NCBI GenBank assembly: GCA_028287305.1
Contig: JAQBPX010000014.1
Location: 349,672 to 413,671, forward strand
Length of the DNA: 64,000 nt
Source: Gemmatimonadota bacterium
GTDB taxonomy: Bacteria > Gemmatimonadota > Gemmatimonadetes > Gemmatimonadales > Gemmatimonadaceae
Reading direction: 5' to 3'
Under the pieces are notes generated by a model. That model did not search any database. It was not told the DNA's origin and worked only from the letters and a program-made list of their open reading frames with translations. Positions 8,894-17,849 of this stretch are shown here, in pieces. The translations under genes and the position numbers were made by a program. Position 1 is the stretch's first letter, and each line of letters begins with the position of its first letter.

Positions 8894-11833
8894 TCAATAC
8901 GCCAACCCCACGCTCACGTACATCGCGGCCCGCGAGACGCCCACCAGGTCACGCCCCGCCTGCGGGAGCGCGACTCCCAGGCGGAAGCGGTCGGGGCCCT
9001 CCCATGCGAACACGGCGGCGTTCAGCTCCAGCTCCGCACCCACCGACGAAAGCAGGTGCCGCTGCGTGAGCGACAGGAAGTTGCAGACCTGGTTCGGCGC
9101 CTCGCGCCGGGGGCACCAGGCAGAGCCCCGGTCGTAGAACAGCGAGATCGCGCTCCGGTCGAGGAACAGCGGCAGCGCACCGATTCCCCGCCCCAGCAGC
9201 GCGAGGGGGGCGCGATATTCGGCAGAGCCGGCGTACGCGCGAATGCCGACCAGTGATTGTGCGGGAAACCCGCGCACGCCGAAGGTCTTCGCGCCCTCGC
9301 CGAGCACCAGTCCCGGTACCACCTCGATGGTGCCGCCGCTCGTGCCGCCGACCTCGTAGTAGCCGCTGCTGTTCGCATCCGCCCAGCCCCCCGCGGCCCG
9401 CACCGCGATCACGTGGTGCGCATACCCGGGGATGAACGGCAGCGCGAGATAGCCGGTGCCCTGCAACACCGACGACACCGACCGCGTGCGCGCTGCTGCC
9501 CCCTGCTGCTGCCGCAGCCGCGTGGTGAACGCGAGCGACACTCCGTCCTCCGCCGAGATGCTCGTGATCGGCCGCTTCGTGTTCGACCATTGCGTGGAAG
9601 CAACGAGGCGCGGCGTCCATGCGCCGCGCAGGAAGCGATCATCCAGGGCAGCGAGCAGCGGCGCGGGGTCGCTGGCGAACTCGCGCCGCTCCACGCCGGC
9701 ACCGAGCGTGAACGACGTGAAGGTGCGGACGCGCGGCCGCGCAAACACCACGTCCGCCTCCATGTCGCGCGTGCGCCGACGCAGCGTGCCGATCACGCGC
9801 GCCGTGTCCACGGGCTCGCGAATGGCCGAAAAGCGCTCCCAGTCCTGCGACGCAAAGAAATCGAAGTACGGGCGCGACAGTCCGGAGTAACGATAGAACG
9901 CGCTCGCCGCCACGCCGCTCGCATCGGTCGGGATCTCGAGCTGCGCAGAGTAGTAGTGCTTGCCGGCGATGTCGCTTCCGCTCGTGTTGCCGCCAAGGCG
10001 ATAGCCGCCGGCGGGTGCACCGGAGTTCACCACCGGCTGCCAGTAGCGCGGCAGCAGCTGCCGCCAGGGCGAATACGGGCGCGCCGCCCCATCGAAGTGT
10101 CGCGCCGCCGGGAAGTTCGGGTCGGCCAGCGCCTCCACGATCGTGTCGCCCGCGGCCGGGGTCGGCGCGATGCCCACGTGAAAGCCGTCGCCGCGATAGA
10201 CGAGCGCCGCGAGGCGCGCGCCATCCGCCGAGATGAGCGGCGTGAAGAGTCCCGTCTGCACGTCACTGAGGCGCACGAAGCGCGAGCTGCCGCCCGTGGA
10301 GCCCGGCACGAACGCCGCTCGATAGAGCTGCGTGACGCCGGTGCGGTCGGACGAGAACACGATGGACGCGCCGTCGGGCGCCCAGCTCGGCGTCGATTGC
10401 ACGCTGTGCAATGCGGCGATGCGCTGCACGATCGCGCCGCTGGTGTCCACCACGGCCACCTCGGAGATGCCGCCGCGGCGCCAGCGAATGGCGGCCACGT
10501 GCAGGCCGTCGGGCGACCAGCGCGGCTCGGTCCAGAGCTCGTCGAGGCTGGCCGACGTCAGCACGCGCTGGTTGCGCCCGTTGCGGTCGAGCAGCACCAG
10601 GCGGGTGATGCCGGGGAGTGCCTGCACGGCGACGATCGCGCCGTCGCGCCGCGCATCCGGCAGCGACAGGCGCGCACCGTTCGTCAGTCGCTTCACCCGG
10701 CCGCCGCGCGACTGCACGAACAGGTCGCTGCGCAGCACGTTCGGCGCGGTGAACTCCTGCTGCGAGAAGAGCAGCGCGCCGTCGGCGAGGCGCACGTTCG
10801 GCCCCTCGGAGTTGCGGCGCCCGATGCGCGTGCGGCGCCCGGCAGTGTCCACGCGAAACGCGCCGAACACCTCCTGCGGGCGCGCGCCGGTGTAGGTGAT
10901 CGCGCCATCCCCGTCCCAGCGTGGATCGTTCGCGTATCCGCCCTCGTGCGAGAGGTCGCGCCACGCGGGCAGCGGCGCGCGCGCCACGGCCACGCTCGCG
11001 ATCACGGAGTCGCTCCACGCGCGAAACGCACTGCTGAAGCTCGCGCCGAAGCCGCGCTTCGCGTACGGATCCAGCAGCACGGGCAACAGCGCGACGCTCG
11101 ACGCCTCCACGTATTCGTGCACCCTGCCCGCGCCATAGCGGTGCGCCATGTAGTCCACGAATAGCGAGCCGTAGCCGTAGGCGCGGTCTCCATACGGGAA
11201 CACCGGCGAGGACAGTGACAGCTGGTCGATGCGCGGCAGCCGATGCTCGATCGCGGCGGCGCGGGCGATCATCTCGTGCGACGAGCCGTTCAATCGCCCG
11301 GTGCCGGTGATGCGCGACTCGTAGTAGACGGCCATGCCCTCCAGCAGCCACGAGGGAAGGCTGCTGTTCGGGAAGAGCGCCGACTCACGCCCGAACACCC
11401 GCTGCGCCAGCCGCCAGATGCCGCGGCTGCGGTCGAGCTGGAAGATGTGCGTGAGCTCGTGGGTGATGATCAGCGCATTGAAGTCATCGGTGTAGCGCAG
11501 CGACGCGTCGTGCACCGGCGGCTGCAGGTAGAGCGTGATGCGGTTGCTCGGCGACACGCCGGCAAAGCCATTGGTGTAGTCCACGTCGTCGGCCAGCAGG
11601 ACGTCCACCTTGCCGCGCGGCGGCACGAGCTCGGCCGAGAGCTGCGACCAGGCCACCTCGGCGTTTGCCGCGGCCCGTCGCGCGATCCCCTCCACGGCCG
11701 GCCGGAAGTGCACGCGGAAGTGCGCGGTCTCGATGGTCTCGTAGCGGCCGCGCGGATTCACCTGCGCACCCGCGCGGACGCCCGCGCTCGAGCAGAGGGC
11801 GGCGAGCGCGAGCGCCCCGAGGGCGATCCTCAC
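8894..11833 (-). CDS. Secreted peptidase-MA / WD40-like propeller / outer-membrane barrel protein
   Basis: The 979-residue product has a signal peptide (MRIALGALALAALCSSAGVRAGA). A gluzincin-type peptidase domain follows (about 25-290) with HELTH near residue 125 and the downstream Glu in SWLLEGMAVYYESR. Next is a TolB-like propeller region (about 290-590) with repeated WSPDG/WAPDGASIVFSSD motifs, and last a C-terminal membrane barrel (about 620-979) related to BamA/surface-antigen proteins (FGVRGFPAQSLVG, PLFLDRSAISLFYDRGSAW). It probably sits in the outer membrane with the peptidase and propeller in the periplasm. The GTG start at 11831-11833 overlaps the amidase stop (GTGA). Its substrate is unknown. 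Confidence 0.8.
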   Translation of the reverse strand: MRIALGALALAALCSSAGVRAGAQVNPRGRYETIETAHFRVHFRPAVEGIARRAAANAEVAWSQLSAELVPPRGKVDVLLADDVDYTNGFAGVSPSNRITLYLQPPVHDASLRYTDDFNALIITHELTHIFQLDRSRGIWRLAQRVFGRESALFPNSSLPSWLLEGMAVYYESRITGTGRLNGSSHEMIARAAAIEHRLPRIDQLSLSSPVFPYGDRAYGYGSLFVDYMAHRYGAGRVHEYVEASSVALLPVLLDPYAKRGFGASFSSAFRAWSDSVIASVAVARAPLPAWRDLSHEGGYANDPRWDGDGAITYTGARPQEVFGAFRVDTAGRRTRIGRRNSEGPNVRLADGALLFSQQEFTAPNVLRSDLFVQSRGGRVKRLTNGARLSLPDARRDGAIVAVQALPGITRLVLLDRNGRNQRVLTSASLDELWTEPRWSPDGLHVAAIRWRRGGISEVAVVDTSGAIVQRIAALHSVQSTPSWAPDGASIVFSSDRTGVTQLYRAAFVPGSTGGSSRFVRLSDVQTGLFTPLISADGARLAALVYRGDGFHVGIAPTPAAGDTIVEALADPNFPAARHFDGAARPYSPWRQLLPRYWQPVVNSGAPAGGYRLGGNTSGSDIAGKHYYSAQLEIPTDASGVAASAFYRYSGLSRPYFDFFASQDWERFSAIREPVDTARVIGTLRRRTRDMEADVVFARPRVRTFTSFTLGAGVERREFASDPAPLLAALDDRFLRGAWTPRLVASTQWSNTKRPITSISAEDGVSLAFTTRLRQQQGAAARTRSVSSVLQGTGYLALPFIPGYAHHVIAVRAAGGWADANSSGYYEVGGTSGGTIEVVPGLVLGEGAKTFGVRGFPAQSLVGIRAYAGSAEYRAPLALLGRGIGALPLFLDRSAISLFYDRGSAWCPRREAPNQVCNFLSLTQRHLLSSVGAELELNAAVFAWEGPDRFRLGVALPQAGRDLVGVSRAAMYVSVGLAY

Positions 11834-13680
11834 GGGCGCGATGCCCCGAGGGCGCGGAAGTACGCCTCGAGGCCGTCGGCAACGCCGCGCGCGTAGCGCT
11901 CCTGGTATTCGGGCGTGCGCATCGCCGCTTCCTGTTCAGGAATGATCACGAACGCGCCCTCGGTGAGCACCGAGGGCATCCAGGTCTGGCGCACCACCGC
12001 AAAGCTGCGCATCAGCACTCCCTCATCCGCGAGGCCGAGTTGCGGCAGCAGCGCGCGCTGCACCGCGCGCGCGAGCGGTTCCGATTGCGGCCGGTAGAAG
12101 TAGGTGCCGCTGCCATTCGGCGCCGTGAACGGGTTCACGCCGTCGGGATACGCATTGAGGTGGATCGACACGAACGCGTGGCCGTTCGCGCGTCGCGCGA
12201 TAACGGCGCGGTCGTAGAGCGCGACCGGGGCCGCGGTGGTTCGCGTCATGACCACGGTCGCGCCGCGCTCGATGAGGATGCGTCGCAGGCGCTCGCCGAC
12301 CGGGAGCGTGGCCTGCGGCTCGTACAGGCCGGTGGGACCGGTGGCGCCGGCGGGCGGATGCCCCGGGTCCACCACGATCACCAGCCCCGCGAGCGGACGC
12401 GAGCGGTCGATGACTGGCGCGCGCCGCAGCCGAAGCACCACGCTTCCCCGCTCCCACAGCACCAGGTAGCCGAACGGTGCGCCGTTGGTGGCCACCGTGA
12501 AGCGCACGCGGTCGGACGCGTCGCTCACCCATTCCACGGAGCGCACGAGCGAGTCACGCAGCGCGTAGTTCACCGCGTCGGTGTTTCCCTGCGTGCCATA
12601 TAGCGTGAGCTCGGTGCGGTCGCCGCGCTGCTCCACGAAGTACGCGGGCTTCTCGCCCACGGGAACCACCACGTCGCTGTACTCGGCGGTCGCGCGCACG
12701 CGGACGTTGCCCGCAATGCGCCGCACGGGGAATGCCGACGACGGCAATGAATCCGTCTCGGCGACCGGCACGAAGATCTCGAGCTGGCCGTCCAGGCGCA
12801 CGCGCCAGAAGTCGCCCTCGCGGCCGGTGACGTCGAGCGCCGTGCCGGGGAAGAGCATCCAGCGATAGGTCTCGCCGGGTTGCGGGCGTCCGTTGATCAC
12901 CCAGTCGGTGTCGTTTACCGCGCCCGGCAGGTGGCCGGCGCGCACGCGGCGCAGCAGGCCGTCGGCGCGCTCCGGACGCTCGATGGTGGCGATGGGGACG
13001 TGCACGCGCTGGTCGAGCCATTCCGCATCCAGCGCGTTCTGGCCGCGCAGCGCACGGGCGGGGACGTCGAGCGCCCACGTGGTGCTGTCACGCGAGGCAG
13101 GACGAAGCTGGAAGCTCTCGCTGCCCGCGCGCAGCCACACGGCGGCGTTGGCGGGCGCGCGCAGGGACACGCGAACCAGCTCGTCGTCTCGCCGCCAGAG
13201 CGGGCCGCGCGGCGCGGCGTTGGCGCTGTCCACCACCAGGCGCCCGCTGGTCGGGAACGCCATGCGTGAGGAAATCCTCACCGTGTGCGTGGCCCGAGCG
13301 GTATCAGCGCCACGCACCGCCACCAGCTCGTATCGCGGGGCGTCGGCCGGGGGATTGGCCAGCCAGCCGATGAACGCGCCGTTCGGCGCGACGTGGGCGG
13401 CCACCCCATTGATCGTCAGCGTCGCCCGGCCACTGCCGATCGAGCCGAGGATGAAGTTCGAGTCGCGGGACGTCACCGTGCTGCCCGCGGGCGGATAGAC
13501 CACGGTGAGCGCCAGCGGGCCATCCACGGGCGGCACGGCCGGCAGTGGCAGGGGCGGGGCGGGCGTGGCGCTGACGGCCGCTGCCACCGGCGTGGGAGCC
13601 ACCATGGGGGCCGCGCGACCGCAGGCGGCCAGGGCCAGGGCGACCAGCGGCAGGGCGTGGCGCGAGCGGCGCAGTGTCAT
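11830..13680 (-). CDS. N-acetylmuramoyl-L-alanine amidase (Amidase_3), lipoprotein
   Basis: This 616-residue enzyme should cleave the amide bond between N-acetylmuramic acid and L-alanine in peptidoglycan, in the periplasm. It begins with a lipoprotein signal ending at Cys (VALALAACGRAAP, near residue 20). The middle has beta-rich, SH3-like and AMIN-like segments. The C-terminal 190 residues carry the zinc amidase motifs VVDPGHPPAG, the Glu in GLYEPQ, SIHLNAYPDG and the catalytic Glu in LTEGAFVIIPEQE. The gene is upstream of, and 4 bases overlapping with, the peptidase/barrel gene, so the pair is co-translated. Its divergent neighbour is the FHA/kinase operon. Confidence 0.88.
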   Translation of the reverse strand: MTLRRSRHALPLVALALAACGRAAPMVAPTPVAAAVSATPAPPLPLPAVPPVDGPLALTVVYPPAGSTVTSRDSNFILGSIGSGRATLTINGVAAHVAPNGAFIGWLANPPADAPRYELVAVRGADTARATHTVRISSRMAFPTSGRLVVDSANAAPRGPLWRRDDELVRVSLRAPANAAVWLRAGSESFQLRPASRDSTTWALDVPARALRGQNALDAEWLDQRVHVPIATIERPERADGLLRRVRAGHLPGAVNDTDWVINGRPQPGETYRWMLFPGTALDVTGREGDFWRVRLDGQLEIFVPVAETDSLPSSAFPVRRIAGNVRVRATAEYSDVVVPVGEKPAYFVEQRGDRTELTLYGTQGNTDAVNYALRDSLVRSVEWVSDASDRVRFTVATNGAPFGYLVLWERGSVVLRLRRAPVIDRSRPLAGLVIVVDPGHPPAGATGPTGLYEPQATLPVGERLRRILIERGATVVMTRTTAAPVALYDRAVIARRANGHAFVSIHLNAYPDGVNPFTAPNGSGTYFYRPQSEPLARAVQRALLPQLGLADEGVLMRSFAVVRQTWMPSVLTEGAFVIIPEQEAAMRTPEYQERYARGVADGLEAYFRALGASRP

Positions 13681-13772
13681 GGGCGGGAAGCTAGGTGCGC
13701 GGAGGGGCGTGGGCGAGCCTTGGTGACGAGGCGCACAACCCGCGCCGGAGGGTTCATCAAGCCTTCATTTCA

Positions 13773-13802
13773 TTGACCTCGCCCCGCGCCGAGACCTATA
13801 TT
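13773..13802 (+). promoter_or_regulatory. Sigma-70-type promoter of the FHA/kinase operon
   Basis: TTGACC (13773-13778) and TATATT (13797-13802) are separated by 18 bases, both close to consensus. The predicted start near 13809 gives a leader of about 30 bases before the GTG at 13840. This is the clearest promoter in the window. Confidence 0.7.
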
Positions 13803-13839
13803 CGCGCCCCATGGTGTTTTTCCCCTCCGAGCGCCCCGC

Positions 13840-14958
13840 GTGACCTCCTGCGCCTTCTGTGGCCGCGAGCACGATTCGGACTCGCGCTTCTGCATCGACT
13901 GCGGAAAACCGCTGAATCCGTCCGCTGCCCGCGTCGTGCCGGCCTACAATCCCTCTTCCGCGGGATCGCCGGCCGAATACGCTGCGCTCGCGGCGCAGGC
14001 CGCGCGTGCCAGCGCTGGCGCCGGCGGCGCGATGCCGCACACGCGCGTATCCCCGCAGGGCGGCAGCCCGGCGAACTGCACGAAGTGCGGCAAGCCGACC
14101 GACCCCACGCTCCCCTTCTGCGGGCACTGCGGCAACAAGGTCACCGCGACGGCCAGCGAGTCGAGCTGCCCGGGCTGCGGCGCCGGCATCACGAAGGGCG
14201 TGGACCTGTTCTGCGCCCGCTGCGGCCATCGCGTGGGGCAACGTGTCTCCGTCCAGATGACGTCCCCTCAAGTCGCGGGGGGCACGGCAGTCCTCGGGAC
14301 CGTGCGGCGGGACGCGGGCCCCAAGCTCGCCCTGCTGGACGATGCGGGGGAGCCGTCGCAGAGCTACACGCTCGATCGCGGCGAGGCGGTGATCGGTCGA
14401 GGGGACGCGGACATCAAGTTCGAGGGCGACGTCTACATGTCGCCCCTGCACGCCCGCTTCGACCTTCGGGACGGCCAGCTCTGGCTCCGGGACCTCGGAT
14501 CCAGGAATGGAAGCTGGACCTTCCTCGACCAGCCAGCCAAGCTTGGGGATGGCGATCTCGTGCTGGTCGGCTCGCAGATCCTGCGCTTTCGGCGCCTTGG
14601 CTATCCCGGACCGCACCCGCCGGAGGCCGACGCGACGCGCCGCATGGGCTCCCTGCTTCCATCCGCCGACGTTGCGGTGCTGGAGCAGCTGCGCGCGGAC
14701 GGCAGCTGCCGCGACAGCTTCCACCTCTCGCCCGGGCGCTCGGTGGTGCTCGGCCGGGAAACGGGAGACTGGCTCTTTCCGTACGACCAGACAATGAGTT
14801 CGAAGCACGCTGAAATCGTCTCGGAGGACGCCGAATTCTTCCTCCAGGACGCGGGCAGCCGGAACGGCGTGGCGATGGCGGTCCGTGGCGAGCGCGCACT
14901 GAGGCGCGGCCAGCGGGTCCTCATCGGTGACCAGATCCTGCGAGTGGAGAGCGTGTGA
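13840..14958 (+). CDS. Zinc-ribbon protein with two FHA domains
   Basis: The 372-residue protein opens with three zinc-ribbon pairs: CAFCG...CIDCG (residues 4-27), CTKCG...CGHCG (about 83-103) and CPGCG...CARCG (about 109-129). Two FHA domains follow: about 165-250 (VIGRGDADIKF, SPLHARF, LGSRNGS) and about 285-372 (VVLGRETGDW, SSKHAEI, AGSRNG). FHA domains bind phosphothreonine, so this is probably a reader for the kinase encoded next. I use the GTG at 13840 because it begins exactly at the first ribbon. A 10-codon frame at 13811 (ATG) ends in TGA overlapping this GTG. The stop overlaps the next gene (GTGA). Confidence 0.85.
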   Translation: MTSCAFCGREHDSDSRFCIDCGKPLNPSAARVVPAYNPSSAGSPAEYAALAAQAARASAGAGGAMPHTRVSPQGGSPANCTKCGKPTDPTLPFCGHCGNKVTATASESSCPGCGAGITKGVDLFCARCGHRVGQRVSVQMTSPQVAGGTAVLGTVRRDAGPKLALLDDAGEPSQSYTLDRGEAVIGRGDADIKFEGDVYMSPLHARFDLRDGQLWLRDLGSRNGSWTFLDQPAKLGDGDLVLVGSQILRFRRLGYPGPHPPEADATRRMGSLLPSADVAVLEQLRADGSCRDSFHLSPGRSVVLGRETGDWLFPYDQTMSSKHAEIVSEDAEFFLQDAGSRNGVAMAVRGERALRRGQRVLIGDQILRVESV

Positions 14959-16625
14959 GCGCCTTGAAGATTTGTCCGCAGTGCGGCACGGAGTACGAGC
15001 TGGACCAGCGCTTCTGTCCCAAGGACGGCACCACGCTGCGCATGCAGGAGGGGGCCACCGACCTGGTGGGCTCCATCATCGCCGACCGCTACCACGTGCT
15101 GCGCAAGCTCGGTGAGGGCGGCATGGGCCAGGTGTACCTGGCCGAGCACGTGAAGATGGGCCGCAAGAGCGCGGTGAAGGTGATGAACCCGGGGATGGTG
15201 AACGACTCGGACGCGATCAGCCGCTTCAATCGCGAGGCGAGCAACGCGAGCCGGATCAACCACCCGAACGTCTGCGCCGTGTACGACTTCGGCGAGACGC
15301 CCGAGGGGATCATCTACCTCGCGATGGAATACATCGAGGGGCAGTCGCTCAACGGGCTGATCGAGGACCAGGGCGCGCTCAACCCGCTGCGCGCCGCGGA
15401 CATCGCGCGGCAGACGGGCGAGGCGCTGTCCGTCGCCCACGACATGGGCATCGTGCATCGCGACCTCAAGCCGGACAACATCATGCTCACGAAGAATCGC
15501 GACGGCAGCGATTGCGTGAAGGTGGTGGACTTCGGCATCGCGAAGGCGGCGAACAGCGAGGCGCAGAAAGTGACGAAGACCGGCCTCGTGGTCGGCACGC
15601 CCGAGTACATGAGCCCCGAGCAGCTCGCGGGCGACAAGCTGGATGGGCGCAGCGACATCTACGCGCTCGGCCTGGTCGCCTTCAACATGCTCACGGGCAA
15701 GCTGCCCTTCCCGGCGGAGACCGTGCAGGAGTCGATGATCATGCGACTCACGGACAAGCCGCGGCAGCTGGCGGAGATGAAGGGCGACACCACCTGGTCG
15801 GCGGAAGTGCAGGACGTGCTGAACAAGGCGCTCGAGCGCGACGCGAGCCTCCGCTACCAGACGGCGAACCAGTTCGGGAAGGAGCTGTACAAGGCGGTCG
15901 AGTCGATGCCCGCGAGCGCGATGTCCACCGACGGGACGATGGTGATGGGGGCGCAGAGCGTGCCCGCCACGCGCATCGCCGCCGCGGTTCCGGGGGCGGC
16001 ACCGGCAGCGCCGGCGCCGGTGGTGCCGGCGCCGGGTACGGTGGCGCCGGGGCCCGTGTCGCCGGCCGGCAAGAGCAAGATGCCGCTGATGGCGGGCGGT
16101 GGAATCGTGTTGCTCGCTGCGGCGGCCGGCGCGTTCTTCTTCATGAACAAGGGGAGCGCGGTGAAGCCGGTGGATTCCACGTCACTGCCGGCTGCGGTTT
16201 CGCAGGGAAGCCCGTCGGGCACGCAGCAGGTCGCGTCGAACGCGCCCAGCGGGCAGGCGCCGGCGGCTGATCCGGGAAGGACCGCCACGAAGCTGAACCA
16301 GCCGCTGGCGACGCCGAGTGGCGGTGGAGCGCCTTCCTTCGACGTGGACAATGAGCTCGACCAGGTCGAGCGCATGAAGGTGCTGGACAAGGGCGACGAA
16401 GCCGCCGCTGGCCGCGCCATCCCGAGGCTCGACCTCGTGGAAGCACAGAAGCTCACGAACACGCAGAAGGTGCGCGCGGCGCTCCTGCGCGCCGAGGCGG
16501 AAGCCACGCGCAACAATGCGAAAAAGGCCTGCGACGCGGTCTCCGACGTCGAGGGCCTGTCGAAGGGCACGCCGTTCGAGTCGCGGGTCGCGAACATCAT
16601 CAAGCTTGCGGACTGCGGTAAGTGA
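14955..16625 (+). CDS. Membrane Ser/Thr protein kinase with N-terminal zinc ribbon (PknB-like)
   Basis: The 556-residue protein starts with a zinc ribbon (CPQCG...RFCPKDG), then an Hanks-type kinase domain (about 35-300) with a glycine loop GEGGMGQVY, Lys75 in SAVKVM, catalytic His-Arg-Asp 168-170 (HRDLKPDN) and Asp192 of DFG, and a GTPEYMSPEQ activation segment. A Pro/Ala-rich linker leads to one membrane helix (LMAGGGIVLLAAAAGAFFF, near 376-395) and an extracytoplasmic tail of about 160 residues. Start GTG overlaps the FHA gene stop. It should phosphorylate Ser/Thr on FHA-bound partners and be reversed by the phosphatase encoded next. Confidence 0.92.
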   Translation: MSALKICPQCGTEYELDQRFCPKDGTTLRMQEGATDLVGSIIADRYHVLRKLGEGGMGQVYLAEHVKMGRKSAVKVMNPGMVNDSDAISRFNREASNASRINHPNVCAVYDFGETPEGIIYLAMEYIEGQSLNGLIEDQGALNPLRAADIARQTGEALSVAHDMGIVHRDLKPDNIMLTKNRDGSDCVKVVDFGIAKAANSEAQKVTKTGLVVGTPEYMSPEQLAGDKLDGRSDIYALGLVAFNMLTGKLPFPAETVQESMIMRLTDKPRQLAEMKGDTTWSAEVQDVLNKALERDASLRYQTANQFGKELYKAVESMPASAMSTDGTMVMGAQSVPATRIAAAVPGAAPAAPAPVVPAPGTVAPGPVSPAGKSKMPLMAGGGIVLLAAAAGAFFFMNKGSAVKPVDSTSLPAAVSQGSPSGTQQVASNAPSGQAPAADPGRTATKLNQPLATPSGGGAPSFDVDNELDQVERMKVLDKGDEAAAGRAIPRLDLVEAQKLTNTQKVRAALLRAEAEATRNNAKKACDAVSDVEGLSKGTPFESRVANIIKLADCGK

Positions 16626-17845
16626 CCGTCTCCAACCCGACCCCAACCTCGCCCATGACCGGCGCTCGCCGCGGTGACGTGATCGTGCACGTGTTCGGCC
16701 GCACCGACGTGGGCCGCACGCGCGAGCACAACGAGGACGCGTTCGTCGTCGCCGACCTCACGGCTGACAACGCCTCGCTGCAGCCGCAGGTGCGCACCCA
16801 CACCAGCGGCGAGCGCGGCACGCTCTTCATGGTGGCCGACGGCATGGGGGGCGCCGCCGCCGGCGAGATCGCCAGCGCAATGGCCACCGAGATCGTGCTC
16901 CGCGAGCTGCGCGACCAGTGGATGAAGGTCGCGACCCCCGGCGACGACGAGTTCGCCGGCGCGATCAAGCGCGCCGCCGTGGCCGCCAACCGCGAGATCC
17001 ACGCATACGCGGCGAACCATCCCGAGTATCGCGGCATGGGCACCACGGCCACGATCGCCGGCCTGCTGTCCGACTCGCTCTACCTCGCGCAGGTCGGCGA
17101 CAGTCGCGCCTACCTCGTGCGCGATGGCGTGGCGCGGCAGATCACGAAGGACCAGTCGCTGATGCAGAAGCTGATCGAGGCCGGCGAGCTCACGGAGGAA
17201 GAGGCGGAGCACAGCGAGCGCCGCAACATCATCCTCCAGGCGCTCGGCCCCGAGCAGTCCATCAAGGTGGACCTCACGCACCAGCGCGTCCGCAGGAACG
17301 ACGTGCTGGTGCTCTGCAGCGACGGGCTCTCCGGGCAGGTGAGCCGCGACGAGATCTCGCAGGTGATCCGCGAGGAGGCCGACCTGGTCTCGGCGTGCAA
17401 GCGGCTCATCGACAAGGCGAACGAGCGCGGCGGCCCCGACAACATCACGGTGATCGCGGCGCGCTTCGACGGCGAAGGACTCGAATCCGTGTCGCAGGCG
17501 GACGAGGTCGGCCATCGGGTGTTCGCGCTCGCCGACTCGGGACAGTCCCCGGCGGTCGAGCGCCCGCGTGAGACCGGTGGGGGCCGTCCCACCGTGCCGG
17601 TCGGCGCGGCTGTCGCGGCGGCGGTGCCCGATGCGATCACGCTGGAAGTGCCGCCCGCGCAGCGCCCGAGTGCGCCGGTCGCACCGAAGGTCACCGATGC
17701 GCGACGCGGCCGGGGCATGACCTGGGCGACGCTGCTCTTCGTGGCGCTCGTGATTGCCGCGGGATGGTTCATCTTCCGGACCGCGCGCAAGGTCACTCCC
17801 CTGCCATCCACCACATCGCCGGCGGCAGGCTCGCCACGGAGCTAG
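16622..17845 (+). CDS. PP2C-family Ser/Thr phosphatase with C-terminal membrane anchor
   Basis: The 407-residue product carries the PP2C (PPM) metal-site motifs in order: REHNEDAF, VADGMGGAAAGE, GDSRAYLVRDG, CSDGLSGQVS and GGPDNITVIAARF. A proline-rich linker and one membrane helix (TWATLLFVALVIAAGWFIF) close the protein, so the catalytic domain is cytoplasmic. The GTG start overlaps the kinase stop by 4 bases; an internal ATG at 16655 is an alternative that leaves the domain intact. Kinase and phosphatase adjacent and co-translated is the usual PknB/Stp arrangement, so it most likely dephosphorylates the kinase and its targets. Confidence 0.92.
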   Translation: MTVSNPTPTSPMTGARRGDVIVHVFGRTDVGRTREHNEDAFVVADLTADNASLQPQVRTHTSGERGTLFMVADGMGGAAAGEIASAMATEIVLRELRDQWMKVATPGDDEFAGAIKRAAVAANREIHAYAANHPEYRGMGTTATIAGLLSDSLYLAQVGDSRAYLVRDGVARQITKDQSLMQKLIEAGELTEEEAEHSERRNIILQALGPEQSIKVDLTHQRVRRNDVLVLCSDGLSGQVSRDEISQVIREEADLVSACKRLIDKANERGGPDNITVIAARFDGEGLESVSQADEVGHRVFALADSGQSPAVERPRETGGGRPTVPVGAAVAAAVPDAITLEVPPAQRPSAPVAPKVTDARRGRGMTWATLLFVALVIAAGWFIFRTARKVTPLPSTTSPAAGSPRS

Positions 17846-17849
17846 TGCC

